From contig JAPEVF010000009.1 of NCBI GenBank assembly GCA_029747585.1, forward strand, positions 124,001 through 188,000: a stretch of DNA of 64,000 nt, in the 5' to 3' direction. This DNA is from Pleurotus djamor. Lineage: Eukaryota; Basidiomycota; Agaricomycetes; Agaricales; Pleurotaceae. Below are positions 32,381 to 44,033 of this stretch, piece by piece; position 1 is the first letter of the stretch; every line of letters begins with the position of its first letter. The translations under genes were made by a program, and so were the position numbers. The notes beneath the pieces were generated by a model. It was not told the DNA's origin, searched no databases, and saw only the letters and a program-made list of their open reading frames with translations.

Positions 32381-33784
32381 ATGCAGCTCTCTGTGAAGTT
32401 CGCTTTCCTTGCCTTCTTGGCTCATCTTGCATTCGTCAGCGCCTCACCGACACCGTACGCTTTCCATATTCCATGAGACATGACGACGAGACTGATATGA
32501 CTTTTGTGCCTCAGAAACGTTGAAAACACCGGAGAGCTCGAGGTTCGTGGTCCCCGCGGCCGGCCTACGGTTAGTGTTCCTCAGGCGCAAGGCCTTCTCA
32601 TGTGACTACCGTTCCATGTCCTGATACCCATCTGTTCCTGCAGCAACAAGAATGCGAGGTTGCATGCACGCTTTCTGGATTCCAAGGTGCCCAATGGCAG
32701 CAATGTGTCCGTGAATGCATGGCGAGCAATTATCCTTCACCGCCTCCGACTCCCCAGAACCGAAGGAAGCCAAAAGGCAAGCGAGAGATTGAGGATCTCG
32801 AGACTCGCGGTCCTCGCGGGCGACCTACGGTAAGGCTATAACGACGTCCTACTAGTCCTTTGATTCCAAACACTTCGTCCTGTAGCAACAAGAGTGCGAG
32901 GTCGCGTGTACACTGTCTGGATTTACTGGTGCTCAATGGCAGCAATGTGTTCGCGAGTGTATGGCCAGTAACTACCCTTCGCCGCCGCCGACCCCCCAAA
33001 ACAGGAGGAAGGGCAAGGGAAAGCGAGAGGATGGGGAACTTGAAGCTCGTGGTCCCCGTGGACGACCTACGGTGAGTTCTCTACCGACACCCTGCGCTCG
33101 TCGCACTTCGCTGAGCTTTTTCTCTTTCATAGCAACAAGAATGCGAGGTTGCTTGTACTCTCTCTGGGTTCACTGGTGCGCAATGGCAACAATGTGTTCG
33201 CGAATGCATGGCCAGCAACTATCCGTCACCTCCGCCTACCCCCCAGAATCGGAGAAAGGGAAAGGGAAAACGCGAGACTGAAGAACTTGTAGCTCGCGGT
33301 CCTCGCGGGCGACCTACTGTAAGTCCTTCACCGATAGAAGTCTTATATTCCTCTGACTCTTTATGCCTTGACACAGCAACAAGAATGTGAGGTCGCCTGT
33401 ACACTCTCCGGATTCCAAGGTGCCCAATGGCAACAGTGCGTTCGGGAATGCATGGCTAGTAATTACCCTTCGCCCCCACCTACTCCTCAGAACCGCAGGA
33501 AATCCAAGGGCAAGCGTGACCTTGAGGACCTTGAAGCTCGTGGTCCCCGTGGACGCCCTACGGTGAGTTTCCCTTTGCCCTTTCGCCCCTTTGGTGTTCA
33601 GTGGGTTAATTTGCGGATGTAGCAACAAGAATGCGAAGTCGCCTGCACTCTTTCTGGATTCCAAGGCGCTCAATGGCAGCAGTGCGTTCGCGAATGCATG
33701 GCGTCCAACTATCCTTCTCCCCCACCTACCCCTCAGAACCGCAGGAAGTCCAAGGGCAAGCGTGACCTTGAGGATGATGAGTAG
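32381..33784 (+). CDS. KEP-B: KEX2-processed precursor with five Cys-hairpin repeats
   Basis: Seven exons: 32381-32454, 32515-32569, 32644-32829, 32886-33071, 33133-33318, 33377-33562 and 33623-33784, giving 344 residues. Exon 1 is a signal peptide (MQLSVKFAFLAFLAHLAFVS). Exon 2 gives NVENTGELEVRGPRGRPT. Exons 3-7 are five near-identical repeats. Each carries QQECEVACTLSGF(Q/T)GAQW, then QQCVRECMASNY, a PSPPPTPQNRR Pro-rich segment, a KGKR Kex2-type site and an acidic spacer before RGPRGRPT. The Cys spacing is CX3C-X12-CX3C. Expected handling: ER import, cleavage after KR in the late Golgi, and release of peptides of about 60 residues with two disulfides. The last repeat ends in DLEDDE. No known protein family name applies that I can be sure of. 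Confidence 0.88.
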
Positions 33785-34365
33785 AGGATTGCAGATTTCG
33801 TAGTGCTCGACAGTATCCTTTATCGTTTACTTCGATTTTCTGCGACTATGCAGAGGAGAATCTATCCGTTCATTTCCATACCAAACCTCCCTATTCGCAG
33901 TATTAGGAGGCGTCATAGAGTCCCACGAGGCAGGCCAAATGGACTAGGTGGACCCTTGCCAACCTCCTGACACACCTTGCCTCATGCATTTCGCCTTGTT
34001 CTGAGGCAACTCTCAAGAACTCGTTCCTTCAATGAATAGCCACGCTTGCTTGGGGTCTCTCTCGCGTATGCGCATCAGATCTCCGTCAATTCTTGTCCTG
34101 AGCGCGGGCGATTGAGGGTGCTGATTGGGATGCTGTGTCCTACTTGTACATCGACTCCGCTTCTTTCCCGTTCGCAAATGGATATATCCAGTCTAGCAGT
34201 GCATCGACTTAGCTCGCTTACAAGTGACTGTATCACGAACACGTTGCCCGATGAACGCAAGTGAAAGCCACCTCATGGTTGGGCACATAAAACCCGGGTT
34301 TTGTGTGTCTCCTTGCGCGACATTCGAATTTCACTTCCTACTTTCATATTTCTCGAAGCTATAGT
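33785..34365. other. Intergenic region
   Basis: About 580 bases between KEP-B and the helical-protein gene. It holds the KEP-B 3' UTR and the next promoter; an AT-rich ACATAAAACC near 34287 may be a TATA-like element. Confidence 0.4.
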
Positions 34366-35606
34366 ATGGCTACTTTACGCATATCTTTGCAACCTGGTGC
34401 TGGGTCATCGGGTGAGGTGGTAAGCATATTTGCTCTCACAACTTGCAAGACCTGACGGGTCCGGAATATCTAGCATGCTACAGAGCTGGCTAGACCAGTT
34501 GAAAGCCTTTCTGCTGGCGTTTCTCATGCAGTAACTCCGTTGTACAATCTCCACTCTCTCCTTCTGCAACTGTCTGGCGGTACTAGTTCTCGTCTACGAA
34601 GTTTCGTCCAAGCGAAGAATGGGCTCAGGAAGGAATGGGAGGGCTGGCTGCCGTTCCTGAGAAGGTGCATGGGCTACTCGAGGAACTATGTCTCACTTTG
34701 CCTCTCTATCCAATCAAATTCTGGAGGAGCTTCTCAACATGCTGCCGTTGCCCAGTCCCTCCTTACCACTGCCCAAGAGATCGAAAAGGACGTCAAGCAA
34801 TTAGTCGTGTCTTATGATCGTGTCATCGAAGATATCAGATCTTTACCGCACGCTCGACCCTCACAAGACTTCGACTCCGAGTCCCGGCTCACCTCGACTT
34901 CGCGGAGCAGCTCCGACGCTCTGTATACCATATCTGGAATACGACAACCCTACGACGACCTCACCACGAGTCTACGGGGGACATTGGACTCTCTTCGGGA
35001 TATTGTCGCTTTCTGGGAGGCTCATGTCAAACAATTGGAACAAATTACGCTATCCAACCATAGCATCCAAGCCCTCGCCAATGAGGGCTTTTTCGCGTCT
35101 CAAAGCGCGTTATGGCTCAAATTCCACGACGCTATGCGAAAGGCGCTTTCCGACATTACTTCATACTGCGATGCCCTCACAGTCACTCCAAACACTTCAT
35201 TCAGTGTATGGCAGAAGCTCCATGTGTATATTACAATGGAGATGCAGAAGCATCTGGCCGTCACTTTGGCCAACGAGTATGTCTCTCTTTTGCCTTAAGG
35301 GTAATGAATCGGTCCTGATAACCCGCTAGACAATCCCACAATCATTCAACTGCAACGCTTGTCACGCACGATGCGGCAGAAAGATGGAAAGAAGGATATA
35401 TGGTTCTCATATCCTCGACCCCGTATGATGTTTCAAGGCTTCTCCGGAAGACCTTGCGACTCAAACGAAGATGTCGACATTTAGCTCTTTATGACCAGTA
35501 CGAGCAAGGGGCGGCGAGGAAAATAATTAAAAACACGATGCCTAAAATCCGATTTTGTACAAAATTCCGTCCGACCACCCCCCCANCCCCCCAAGAAAAA
35601 AACTAG
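34366..35606 (+). CDS. Helical protein of unknown function, first of a tandem pair
   Basis: Exon 1 starts MATLRISLQPGAGSSGEV and ends at a GTAAGC donor. A second exon (about 34474-35279) encodes a largely alpha-helical region with heptad-like segments (VAQSLLTTAQEIEKDVKQLV, LRGTLDSLRDIVAFWEAHVK). A third exon starts at 35330 and runs in phase through HDAAERWKEGYMVLISSTPY. The third exon's end, in an N-containing C-rich tract, is doubtful. About 380 residues without signal peptide. The position just downstream of a KEP gene is the same as that of the NLRs behind KEP-C and KEP-D. No family recognised. Confidence 0.6.
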
Positions 35607-36621
35607 AAACCCGAGGTCGGAGGTAAGACCACCCCTATTTATTACCTCCTTTCCCCCTCAAGTCAACCAGACGGTGCGTATAAGTACCAAGGGACCTCGA
35701 AATTGACAGAGTGGCATAGTCTTCGATGTTGGTTAGGACAATGTTAAGTAGTAATTTTCATGAGATTGATCCCGAAACTGATACGGTGAGGAGTGAGATG
35801 AGGACATGGACATGGCGATCAAGGCAACGTCAAGGGAGATGAGTCGGCAAGTCATGTTTGGTTATCAGTCATGGATTCTTTACGGTAAGACCAAGGACAG
35901 ACCTCACAAAGGGTCAAGTATTGTCGTAGCGATGGGTAGGTAACTTAAAACAGTTGGTGGCAGACTCAGAAAGTAATTGCCAGTAACCCCTGTGAAAGAA
36001 AGTAAATCCAGGCTTGCGGGAGGCGCAGTCAATGAGAGGCGTAAGCCAACAGTAAGCCGCGCCGCAAGGGAGAGAGCTGACAGCAACGCGACCGTCAAGG
36101 GAAGAGGAAAACGGAATACTGTGAGCTCTTCGGCGCTGACTCTGAGGAACAACTTACAAGTAAGTTTCGCTGCGTCCCGAGGAATCCATGGGGGAGGCTT
36201 TCGCAGCAAAACAGTCCCGAGAACACCAGACGCCTGACGCATCAATGACAACATGACGCAGGCTAAGTCTGTGATAAAATCGCTCCGATGATCAAAGGAG
36301 GATGCCGTGAGCTAAATGGGTGAGTCAAGGATTTCTTGTAGGTTTAAGTGATGCATGGTACTTGAGAGTTGAGCTTGAGTATCGGTAAAATCCACAGCGT
36401 GTAGCTAGGGGAGTAAATTCAAAGAAACGAAGCGAAGCAATGCATTGTTCGACGGACTGGGACCTTCAAACTTTGGAAATGTGGCTGTGCCCAGCCGAGA
36501 AAAAAATCCGCCGACCAACCAAATCCTGGTTGACCACCCCCCCACCCCCAACCGGCATTGTGTCAGATAAATATTCTCTCGCCGCCCCTTGAGTACGAGC
36601 GTCATTTACTATCCATTTCTT
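35607..36621. other. Intergenic region with an overlapping open frame on each strand
   Basis: About 1 kb. Frames of 86 (+, 35977-36237) and 116 (-, 35904-36254) residues overlap; neither has supporting signals. C-rich tracts occur near 35576-35595 and 36536-36552, both followed or preceded by coding-like sequence. Confidence 0.35.
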
Positions 36622-37384
36622 ATGTTCATTGTTATAAGGGGTCTGGCTTCTGACCAGCGGTCACACCTTGAGGCGAACCTCGCACAAATTACTCCGCTTG
36701 CATCCAACATTCAGAGCTTCTATCACCTCGCTCAAGATGGCCAAAACAAATTCGACGTGCAAGAAGACATGAAAACACGAGGTCGCAGTGCACACGACAC
36801 CTTGCAAACTATCCTCAATAATTGCGCATCTATCCATGACGACCTTGGCAAGGTGAGCATCCTGTTTGACTGACCGAATGCGTTCTCTGAACAGTCATGT
36901 ACTGGCAGCTTCAGTCTGATATACACTCTGGAAGTATTCTACCTTCGGCTCTGGACCTATCAGACCATGATCGCATCAGTATGTTCCTCCTTTCAAGTGT
37001 CTTCAGTAGGCTAACTCTCGTTTCTTCAGAGTTCGAAAAGAGCTTGAAGAGGACTGTGAAAGCATTAGCAGAGCTACTTGGCTCGTTGATAGCCCTGAGC
37101 GACTTCCTTGTCGACGTCATCGCAGGTGCTGAGTACATGCATACCCGCGGCCCCACCAACGAACGACACACCGCCCGTTTATGGCGCAGACAAGAGAAGA
37201 GATACCATCGGCTCGAAACTTACGTGCGTAGTCTTCTTTCATACCCTATACCCCAGGTCTCATTCTTCCTTTCAAGTTGGGCGACGGTGTTTCGAGCAAG
37301 GGACGACGATTCTGGATCACGGCGTACTCGCAACTGTGGTCCCTTGCTCATATGATGCGGGCTGGCTTTCCTCAGACTATTTAA
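36622..37384 (+). CDS. Helical protein of unknown function, second of a tandem pair
   Basis: Exons join as DDLGK to LQSDIHSGSILPS, then DHDRI to KFEKSLKRTVKAL, then RRQEKRYHRLETY to LGDGVSSKGRRFW, ending at TAA 37382-37384. The product is about 210 residues, rich in alpha-helix and charged heptads (HLEANLAQITPLASNIQSFY). The C-terminal segment is FWITAYSQLWSLAHMMRAGF. The true start may lie in an upstream exon, since the first available ATG (MFIVIRG) is preceded by a plausible acceptor. No signal peptide and no family recognised. It may have arisen with the gene at 34366 or be the remnant of a larger receptor. Confidence 0.55.
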
Positions 37385-38018
37385 TCGGACAGCCATTGGC
37401 TTCTTTCTTTCATCGGACTTTGTCTAGAAACTGTTTCAGCTGCGCTGTATCCAGTGAAGGAAGCTGTGGCGTCCTGAGAAGACGACATACCCGAACCCGC
37501 TTCGTCACAGGCCTCGACCCTCGTTTAACAACAACGATCGAGCTATTTGTATCGTGCGTGCTGGCTCATGGACACGTTCTTTGGCATTCCTGTGACCCTA
37601 TCTAGATGTCGACAATGTATGTATGCTATGTATGTAGGTCCGCTCCAATAATTCCACAATTGACATACCGACAACCACTAATTTTCGATCCCTTTTGCTA
37701 CGTTCGTTTGCACCCATTTCGAATATATAATCCATGATACTAGGATCCCGTGTGTCTGTGACTGCGCAGGACCCTAATGAAACTGACAGCTACGGGCTCT
37801 ACGGCCAGGTACCTACCCCAGTCGTGCCAAACGTCGACGGAATTTCTTCGCAAGTTATTAGAAATTGATGTTTCATCACCGAAAATCCAGTGTCGATATG
37901 GTAAGTCGCCCTCTTGATTTCCTCCGTGGTTAGACTCCTGCTCAGAACGTTTCCGCAGCGGTAGAATGAACATGTGAATATGACCAAGTATTCGCTGAGA
38001 AGTTGGTTTTTGCGATGG
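37385..38018. other. Intergenic region
   Basis: About 630 bases up to the KEP-C promoter. A frame continues to about 37605 but lacks support. Nothing else seen. Confidence 0.35.
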
Positions 38019-38074
38019 TATAAAAGGCTGCTGTCTGACGGTAGTGGTTCCCCAGCAGTGCTGGTCACTTCTCA
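38019..38074 (+). promoter_or_regulatory. KEP-C core promoter
   Basis: TATAAAAG at 38019-38026, then CAGCAGTGCTGGTCACTTC at 38053-38071, the shared KEP leader element. The start codon follows about 90 bases later. Confidence 0.75.
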
Positions 38075-38164
38075 ACACATCTACTCTCGAGCAGGCCTCT
38101 TCCACACCTTACCACACCTCTTCTTCACATCACCGTTCTTTCACTTCCCCAACCTTCCTTCGTC

Positions 38165-39134
38165 ATGCAATTTTCAATGAAGCTCGCTGCCCTTGCTATC
38201 TTGGCTCAAGTCGCGTTCATCAGTGCCTCGCCTGCGTCGTACGTCCTACTTCGTTGATCTCATGCACGGTGCCTTGTCTGAATCCTTCCGATGCCTATTT
38301 TAGTGACTACGGCAACGACTATGATAATGAACTTGCAGCTCGCGACCCTGACCCAGTAAGAGTCCTCATGATTCAAACGCTGAGCTCTATCCTGAGTCAT
38401 TGACACTCTTCACCCAGAACGACGTCTGCAATTTCCATTGTTCGCTGCAAATTGAGGAACCAGGAAGGGCCTTCAATCGCTGCGTTGATGCCTGCTTGCG
38501 TACAGAATATCCCGAGCTGGCACCTAAGCCGTACAATGTCAAAAAGGTTGGCGGTCCTGGTGCTCCTCCAAGGAACAGGCGACCAGGACAGAAGGCGGCC
38601 CCAGGCAATGGTATGCCAAAGAAGACCACAGGCACACCCAAGAAAGTTGCTCCTAAGAAGATGCCTGGCGGTCCACGCAAGGCTGCTCCCAAGAAGAAAC
38701 CGACTTCGGGTGCTCGCAAGGCCCGACCTCAGGCTCGCGAGTACGACGATGAGCTTGTTGCTCGCAATGATGCTGCTTTGGAAGAGAAAGTAAGCTATCG
38801 CGTTAACATCACTCGAGTGCCTCTCACCAATCATTCCTTCTTCTGCCACTAGCTGTTCGACTGCCAAGTCCCTTGCGCGTTCAGTATTCCAGACACGGAG
38901 GGGTTGAAATTGTTCCTGTGCATCAAGAACTGCTTCGACGCGCCCCCCAAAGCCCAGAAGGGTGGTCCTAAGAGCGCTCCAAAGAAAAGTGCACCCAAGA
39001 AGACAACTGGCGTGATGCCAAAGAAGAAGACGACGACGAGCGGTCCTGCTCGGAATGGTGCTCCCCCGAAGAAGCCATCTACTGGTAATCGCAAGGTGGC
39101 CCGGCCTCGCGACGTTGAAGACGACATGGAGTAG
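38165..39134 (+). CDS. KEP-C: diverged Lys/Pro-rich member of the repeat-precursor family
   Basis: Four exons (38165-38238, 38304-38355, 38418-38789, 38853-39134) give 259 residues. The signal peptide (MQFSMKLAALAILAQVAFIS) and exon-1 length of 74 bases match the family. Two Cys modules remain: CNFHC ... NRCVDAC (spacing X13) and CQVPC ... LFLCIKNC (spacing X14). Each is followed by a long tail of PKK- and Gly/Pro-rich sequence in place of the Pro-rich and KGKR segments. No KR site is present, although KK and RR pairs occur. LVAR and VARPR recall the RGPRGRP linker. It shares promoter element and exon layout with the others, so common descent is clear; the product is probably a secreted basic protein. 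Confidence 0.8.
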
Positions 39135-39618
39135 ATAGATGTTGTAGTTCACTGCTCATTTTGAGAATATTATTACTTAGGCTGAGATCAGACTGACTAA
39201 GAACCCAATAAGAACCTGGAAGGGCGTCACGGAGCTTGTGTGACAACTGTGACGTCAACTTCTAACCACCTGAAGTAAATATTCCTTGATCTCAGACGGC
39301 GACAACGAAGCTTGCAGTCGAGCAGCTTCTCTCCATTATTTCACGCGAAAATCTCTGTTCTACCCTCCGTTCATTGCAGCTGTTATGGTGGATACCCAGC
39401 ATCTACAAGCCAACCCGAGCCCGAATCTTCAGCTTCTCATCAACCGCCCGTAGAAAGTCGCGCCACAATTACCTTCTTTTTTCAACAAAGAGTTCTCTCT
39501 TATTGGACTTTCTGTATGGATTACCAGGGATTACCGCCCAATAACAGCCACAACTCACACGCGCCCAGAGTTGGCCTTGCGTCCATACGAATTCTCTGCC
39601 GTCCGCGCATCCACATAA
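39135..39618. other. Intergenic region between KEP-C and NLR1
   Basis: About 480 bases. It corresponds in position to the 400 bases between KEP-D and NLR2. No gene seen. Confidence 0.4.
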
Positions 39619-42600
39619 ATGAACCACTCTAGCCAGAGACGGGAAGCCATAGATAAAATACTCTCCACTTCCGCAACCGTTCTGAGTCATGCAGAAGGCC
39701 CATTGTCACTTGCTCCCATCCCAGGTTTATCGGTGGTCGCGTCAGCACTATTGAAACTCGTGGAAATGGTACAGGTGGGCCCAGATTCTCCAGCGATCTG
39801 CTTGAATGATTCGTAGCGGCATTGAAACTAATTTTGCTGAAAAGGGTATGCGGAATAATTCAATTGAATGCCTACAGTTAGCCCAGAGCCTGCAAAGTCT
39901 TGTCGCGTTTCTGGAGTCCACCTCAGCCAAGATTCATAGACAGGTGGAAACCGACCTGTCTGCGGGCGGTCACCCTCGAGCGGCAGCTGCGGCTTTGAGG
40001 CGCTCTCAAAGTCTCTCAGATCGCGTCAAGCAGCTTACTTCGTATGCACATTGTTGATCTGGTACGCATCCGCTAACCGTTCCCATAGCAACATCAATGA
40101 GATCTTGGGAGAAGGTCGAAAATTAACAAGAGGAAACTCGATCCAACGATTTCTCCGGAGCAGTGAGGATGCATCCACTCTCAAGTCTCTCAACGACCAA
40201 GTCCTGGAGGCAAAGTCACGATTCCAGGTCAGCCGTCCTTCACTATGAGCACACGATCCTTCTGAGGCTCCGATGTGTTAAGCTACAAGGTACGGTCAGC
40301 ATCGAGTTGGTAGTGAATGAAATCATCAAGACAGCGCAAATGGCGGAACTGGAACGCGATCTGAGTAGTATCCATACCGTTGATGCAGGGTACAGAGCGT
40401 CTGTCAACGGTCGGAAGAGCAAATGGTTGGAGGGGACGAGAATTGAGTTGCTAAAGGATATTGAGGACTGGTCAACAGGAGATGGGACTGATGACGCTCG
40501 AGCTGCTGCTCGCATCTTTGTCCTCGTTGGAGCAGCTGGAACTGGAAAGTCAACGATCGCTGTCCAAGTCGCCAGGACCTTGGACAAGGCAGGGGTCTTG
40601 GGCGGATCCTTCTTTTTCGAACGGGGCGTTGAAGAACTTTCTGCAACCAGATATGTCTTCCCTACGTTGGCTGTTCAGTTGGCCCGCTCCCATCAAACTC
40701 TGGCGCCCTTCATAGCGGAAGGAATTTCGAAACATCGAAGGAATGGGAAAACACAACATCTGTCGTACGCTCTGGATGAGCTCATCATGGAGCCGCTCAG
40801 GCTAGTGCCTGAGGACCACTGGCCATCCCGGCCAATCGTTTTCGTACTCGACGCACTCGATGAATGCAGCGAGCAAAGTCAAATTCCTGAAATGCTTTAC
40901 CTGCTACTAAAGCACATGCGTTCTCTCCCTTTCCCTCTCCGACTTTTCCTCACCACTCGCCCGGATTACCAAGTCCAAGATGCTTTCGCTTCCTCGGAAT
41001 GGCAGTCAGAACCAGATCCGTTTCAATTACACTCTGTCCCTGCCGGCATTGTACGCGATGATATCTCACGATTTATTGAACATCAGTTGAGCAAACTCGG
41101 AATAATCGACGCTATAAAGGCAATTCAAGGCGATGCTATCGACCGACTCACAGACGCTGCTGATGGTCTCTTCATCTACGCATCTACTTGCCTTGAATTT
41201 CTTCATCAATACAAGCGCGACCTACGCCGCTCCTTGGAACTAGTTCTCGACCACCCCCTGAACGTCAACACATTGGACATCCTTTACGATATCGTCCTCC
41301 GTAATGCTTTTTCGGAGAACATTCTGCGTCATCCTGACTTGGGTCCGCTGATACCAGCAGTTCTAGGTGCACTTGCCGTCCTTCAAGACCAATTAGTTCC
41401 GGCATCCCTCTGCGACCTTTTGATGCTTCGCAGCTCGAGTCTTGACGAGATATTGGAGCGTCTGCAGTCGGTGTTGACGTTTGGCATAAATCAACCGATC
41501 CGTCTCCTGCATGCCAGTTTTCCCCAATATCTGGCAGATCCTTCAAGATGTCACGACATTCCCAAGATAAGCGATCATCCTTCCTTCCGCGGCCATGATC
41601 ATCTGGCTATGAAGTGCCTGAAAGCCCTCCTCCACAACAGCAATTTGACGAGGAATATATGCAACCTCAAAGATCCTCTGGTGCCCAGAAACGAGATCCC
41701 AGAGCTGAATGAACGCTTGACAGCCTCACTCCTCCCTCATGTCCGATATGCATGCCTTTATTGGTCTGTTCACCTAGGCTACTCCAATCCTTCTTCAGAG
41801 ACTACAGAATTATTGAGGGACTTCGCCGAGACGAAAATGCTGAATTGGATGGAAGCATTGGGTCGAATCGAAGTAGTCGCGACTTCATTCAACCGTGTGC
41901 TAAAGTGGTACAAGGTATGTGTAAGTCAATCGGTGATATTCAGCCCGTTTATCATGTTGTTTAGGAGGGTGACCGGACGACAACACTGTTGCATCATGGC
42001 CTCAGATTCATCCTCTCCTATATAAGTTGTATCCAGACATGTCCCTTCCAGGTCTATATGTCCGCTCTGTCCTTTACACCATCCAAATGTCTTCTTCGAG
42101 AGGCGTACCCCCGTCAAGAAGATCATTTCCCCTCTATTGATGTGCTTGAAGGTCTTGACGAGACCTGGGGACCCTGCCTACGGGTGATGGAAGGACATCA
42201 TGGTCGCATAAAGAGTATAGCATTGTCTCACGATGGACTATGGATTGCATCTGCGAGCAGTAGCAACATCGATATCTGGGACATTGAAAGCGGTTCGTTA
42301 CTTCGAACGCTCTCCAACGACGAATACTGGGTTATGGGGAGCGCTCTCTCTTTGGACAACCGGATCATCACTGGAGACTGGGTCGGGATTATCACCATCT
42401 GGAACGCTACAACGGGGGCACCTCTGAAGGTCATTCATCTGGAGGCAGACAGACCAAAGATCAAGGAGATTGGATTGTGCCGTGCTTCGAATGCCCTAGA
42501 CGTTGCTCAGAGAATCGCTGTGTTGTATTATCCTGATGATCTTCAGGTTCTTGATATTGATGGCCGAGTCTTACATCAGTGGAACCACAGAATCCCAGTC

Positions 42601-43872
42601 TCATCCGACATCAGCCTGGACTGGTCCGTGGATGCTCGTTACCTTGCGGTCTCAGACCCGTGTTCACAGGACAACAAAATTATCATCTACGACGCCACGT
42701 CTTCTTCTTTTTGGAAGGAACTTGTAGGTCATGAAGGGGATGTACAAACTTTAAGGATCATACCTGAACCTCGACTGGACCTTCTTGTGTCCGGTGGTAA
42801 AGACTGCACGGTGCGACTCTGGAAGATGGAGGCTCAGGAGTGTCTCCACGTATTCAGGGGACACACCTCGAATGTGTGGACTGTCACAGTCGATCCTTCC
42901 AGCACTATAGTCGCATCTGGGTCATGGGATAGCACGATACGTCTATGGTCGATTCAAGACAAAACCTGTGTGGCCCTTTTTTCGGACGTCGAGTTCGCGA
43001 TCACAGCCCTTGATTTCACCCAGGACGGCAAGACGCTCGCCTCTGGGGACGATACCGGCATGCTTTCGCTGTGGGACGTCGATCTCGGACTTGTACTCCC
43101 CCAAAAGTTTGTCCCGGACGTGGACTGTGGGCCAGTGTGCCGTATTTCGCCTGATTGTCAGTTCGCAGCGACTCAATCCCAGAAAGGCGATCCAATAGGG
43201 ATATGGAGGCTACAGGATGACCATTTCCTATCTACCATCGAGAGCGCGTCCTATTCTGATGCATCCTTCTCCATAGTCAACAGCTCCGATGGCAGATGTA
43301 TCGCCATCATGTGGTCGCCACCTCTTCGTGCATCAAACATAAATGTTATCCCAGTCCATGAAATGACTGAAGAAACCTATTCGTTGATTCCTGACGACGT
43401 CCAAGCTAGTTTAGGATATGCTTATAGCCTAACTATGCATTTGGTCGGTGTCTCTCTAGATGGACGACACATCTGGATGCAGTCTGCTTCCGGGAACGAG
43501 ACAGGTTGGGAAATCCTTGACCGGCAAACCAACGACGTGATAAGGGTGGGTGCCAATGAAGCACCTCCTGTGGATGTCAAAGGGCCGAAACCTCAACTAC
43601 GATACGCTCTTGCCAGATCATCTGGTTGGTTGGTAGATCAGTGGACCGATCGCCGAATCGCTGCATGGATTCCAAGTGGCTACCGATGTCAGCAAATTCG
43701 GATTATTCGCCATGATGACTTGGTAGCGACTCTGCTTTCTGTCAACCGACACCGGATAACCGTTCTGAGGTTGAAAACTAACAAAGGGGGTAGTGGTGGC
43801 GAGGAGGACTCAGATTTGCGCTGGCAAAATGCGTATCGTTGCATTGGGAGAGCATTGCCTCATCTCCAATAA
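39619..43872 (+). CDS. NLR1: MLKL-like helical domain, NACHT and WD40 receptor
   Basis: Exons 39619-39774, 39845-40041, 40089-40227, 40283-41914 and 41965-43872 give about 1343 residues. Residues 1-165 are helical and resemble the MLKL-type four-helix bundle of basidiomycete NLRs (IPGLSVVASALLKLVEMVQ). A NACHT NTPase follows, with Walker A GAAGTGKST, Walker B PIVFVLDALDECSEQ and sensor-1-like LRLFLTTRPDY. From about residue 750 WD40 repeats appear, for example ECLHVFRGHTSNVWTVTVD with GSWDSTIRLWSIQ. Fungal STAND proteins of this design act in self/non-self recognition and cell death; the helical domain would be the executioner. It lies 480 bases downstream of KEP-C. Exons 1 and 3 are identical in length to those of NLR2. 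Confidence 0.88.
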
Positions 43873-44033
43873 TTTATAAGCACTTCTAGTCCGTTTTTGT
43901 TTGCAAAAAACAAGAGCATGGCTTGTGAAGTATCACACAGGATGACAGGTTTGCTTTCGTCAACACCATACATTCGCGTTCGGATGAAATTATAGTCATT
44001 AGTACTTGTATTCTTAGAATTAGTGGAGGCTAC

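Noticed and set aside
35904..36254. Opposed open frames of 86 and 116 residues
   Set aside because: No signal peptide, splice context or recognisable domain; the KGRGKR string alone is not enough to call a KEP relative.
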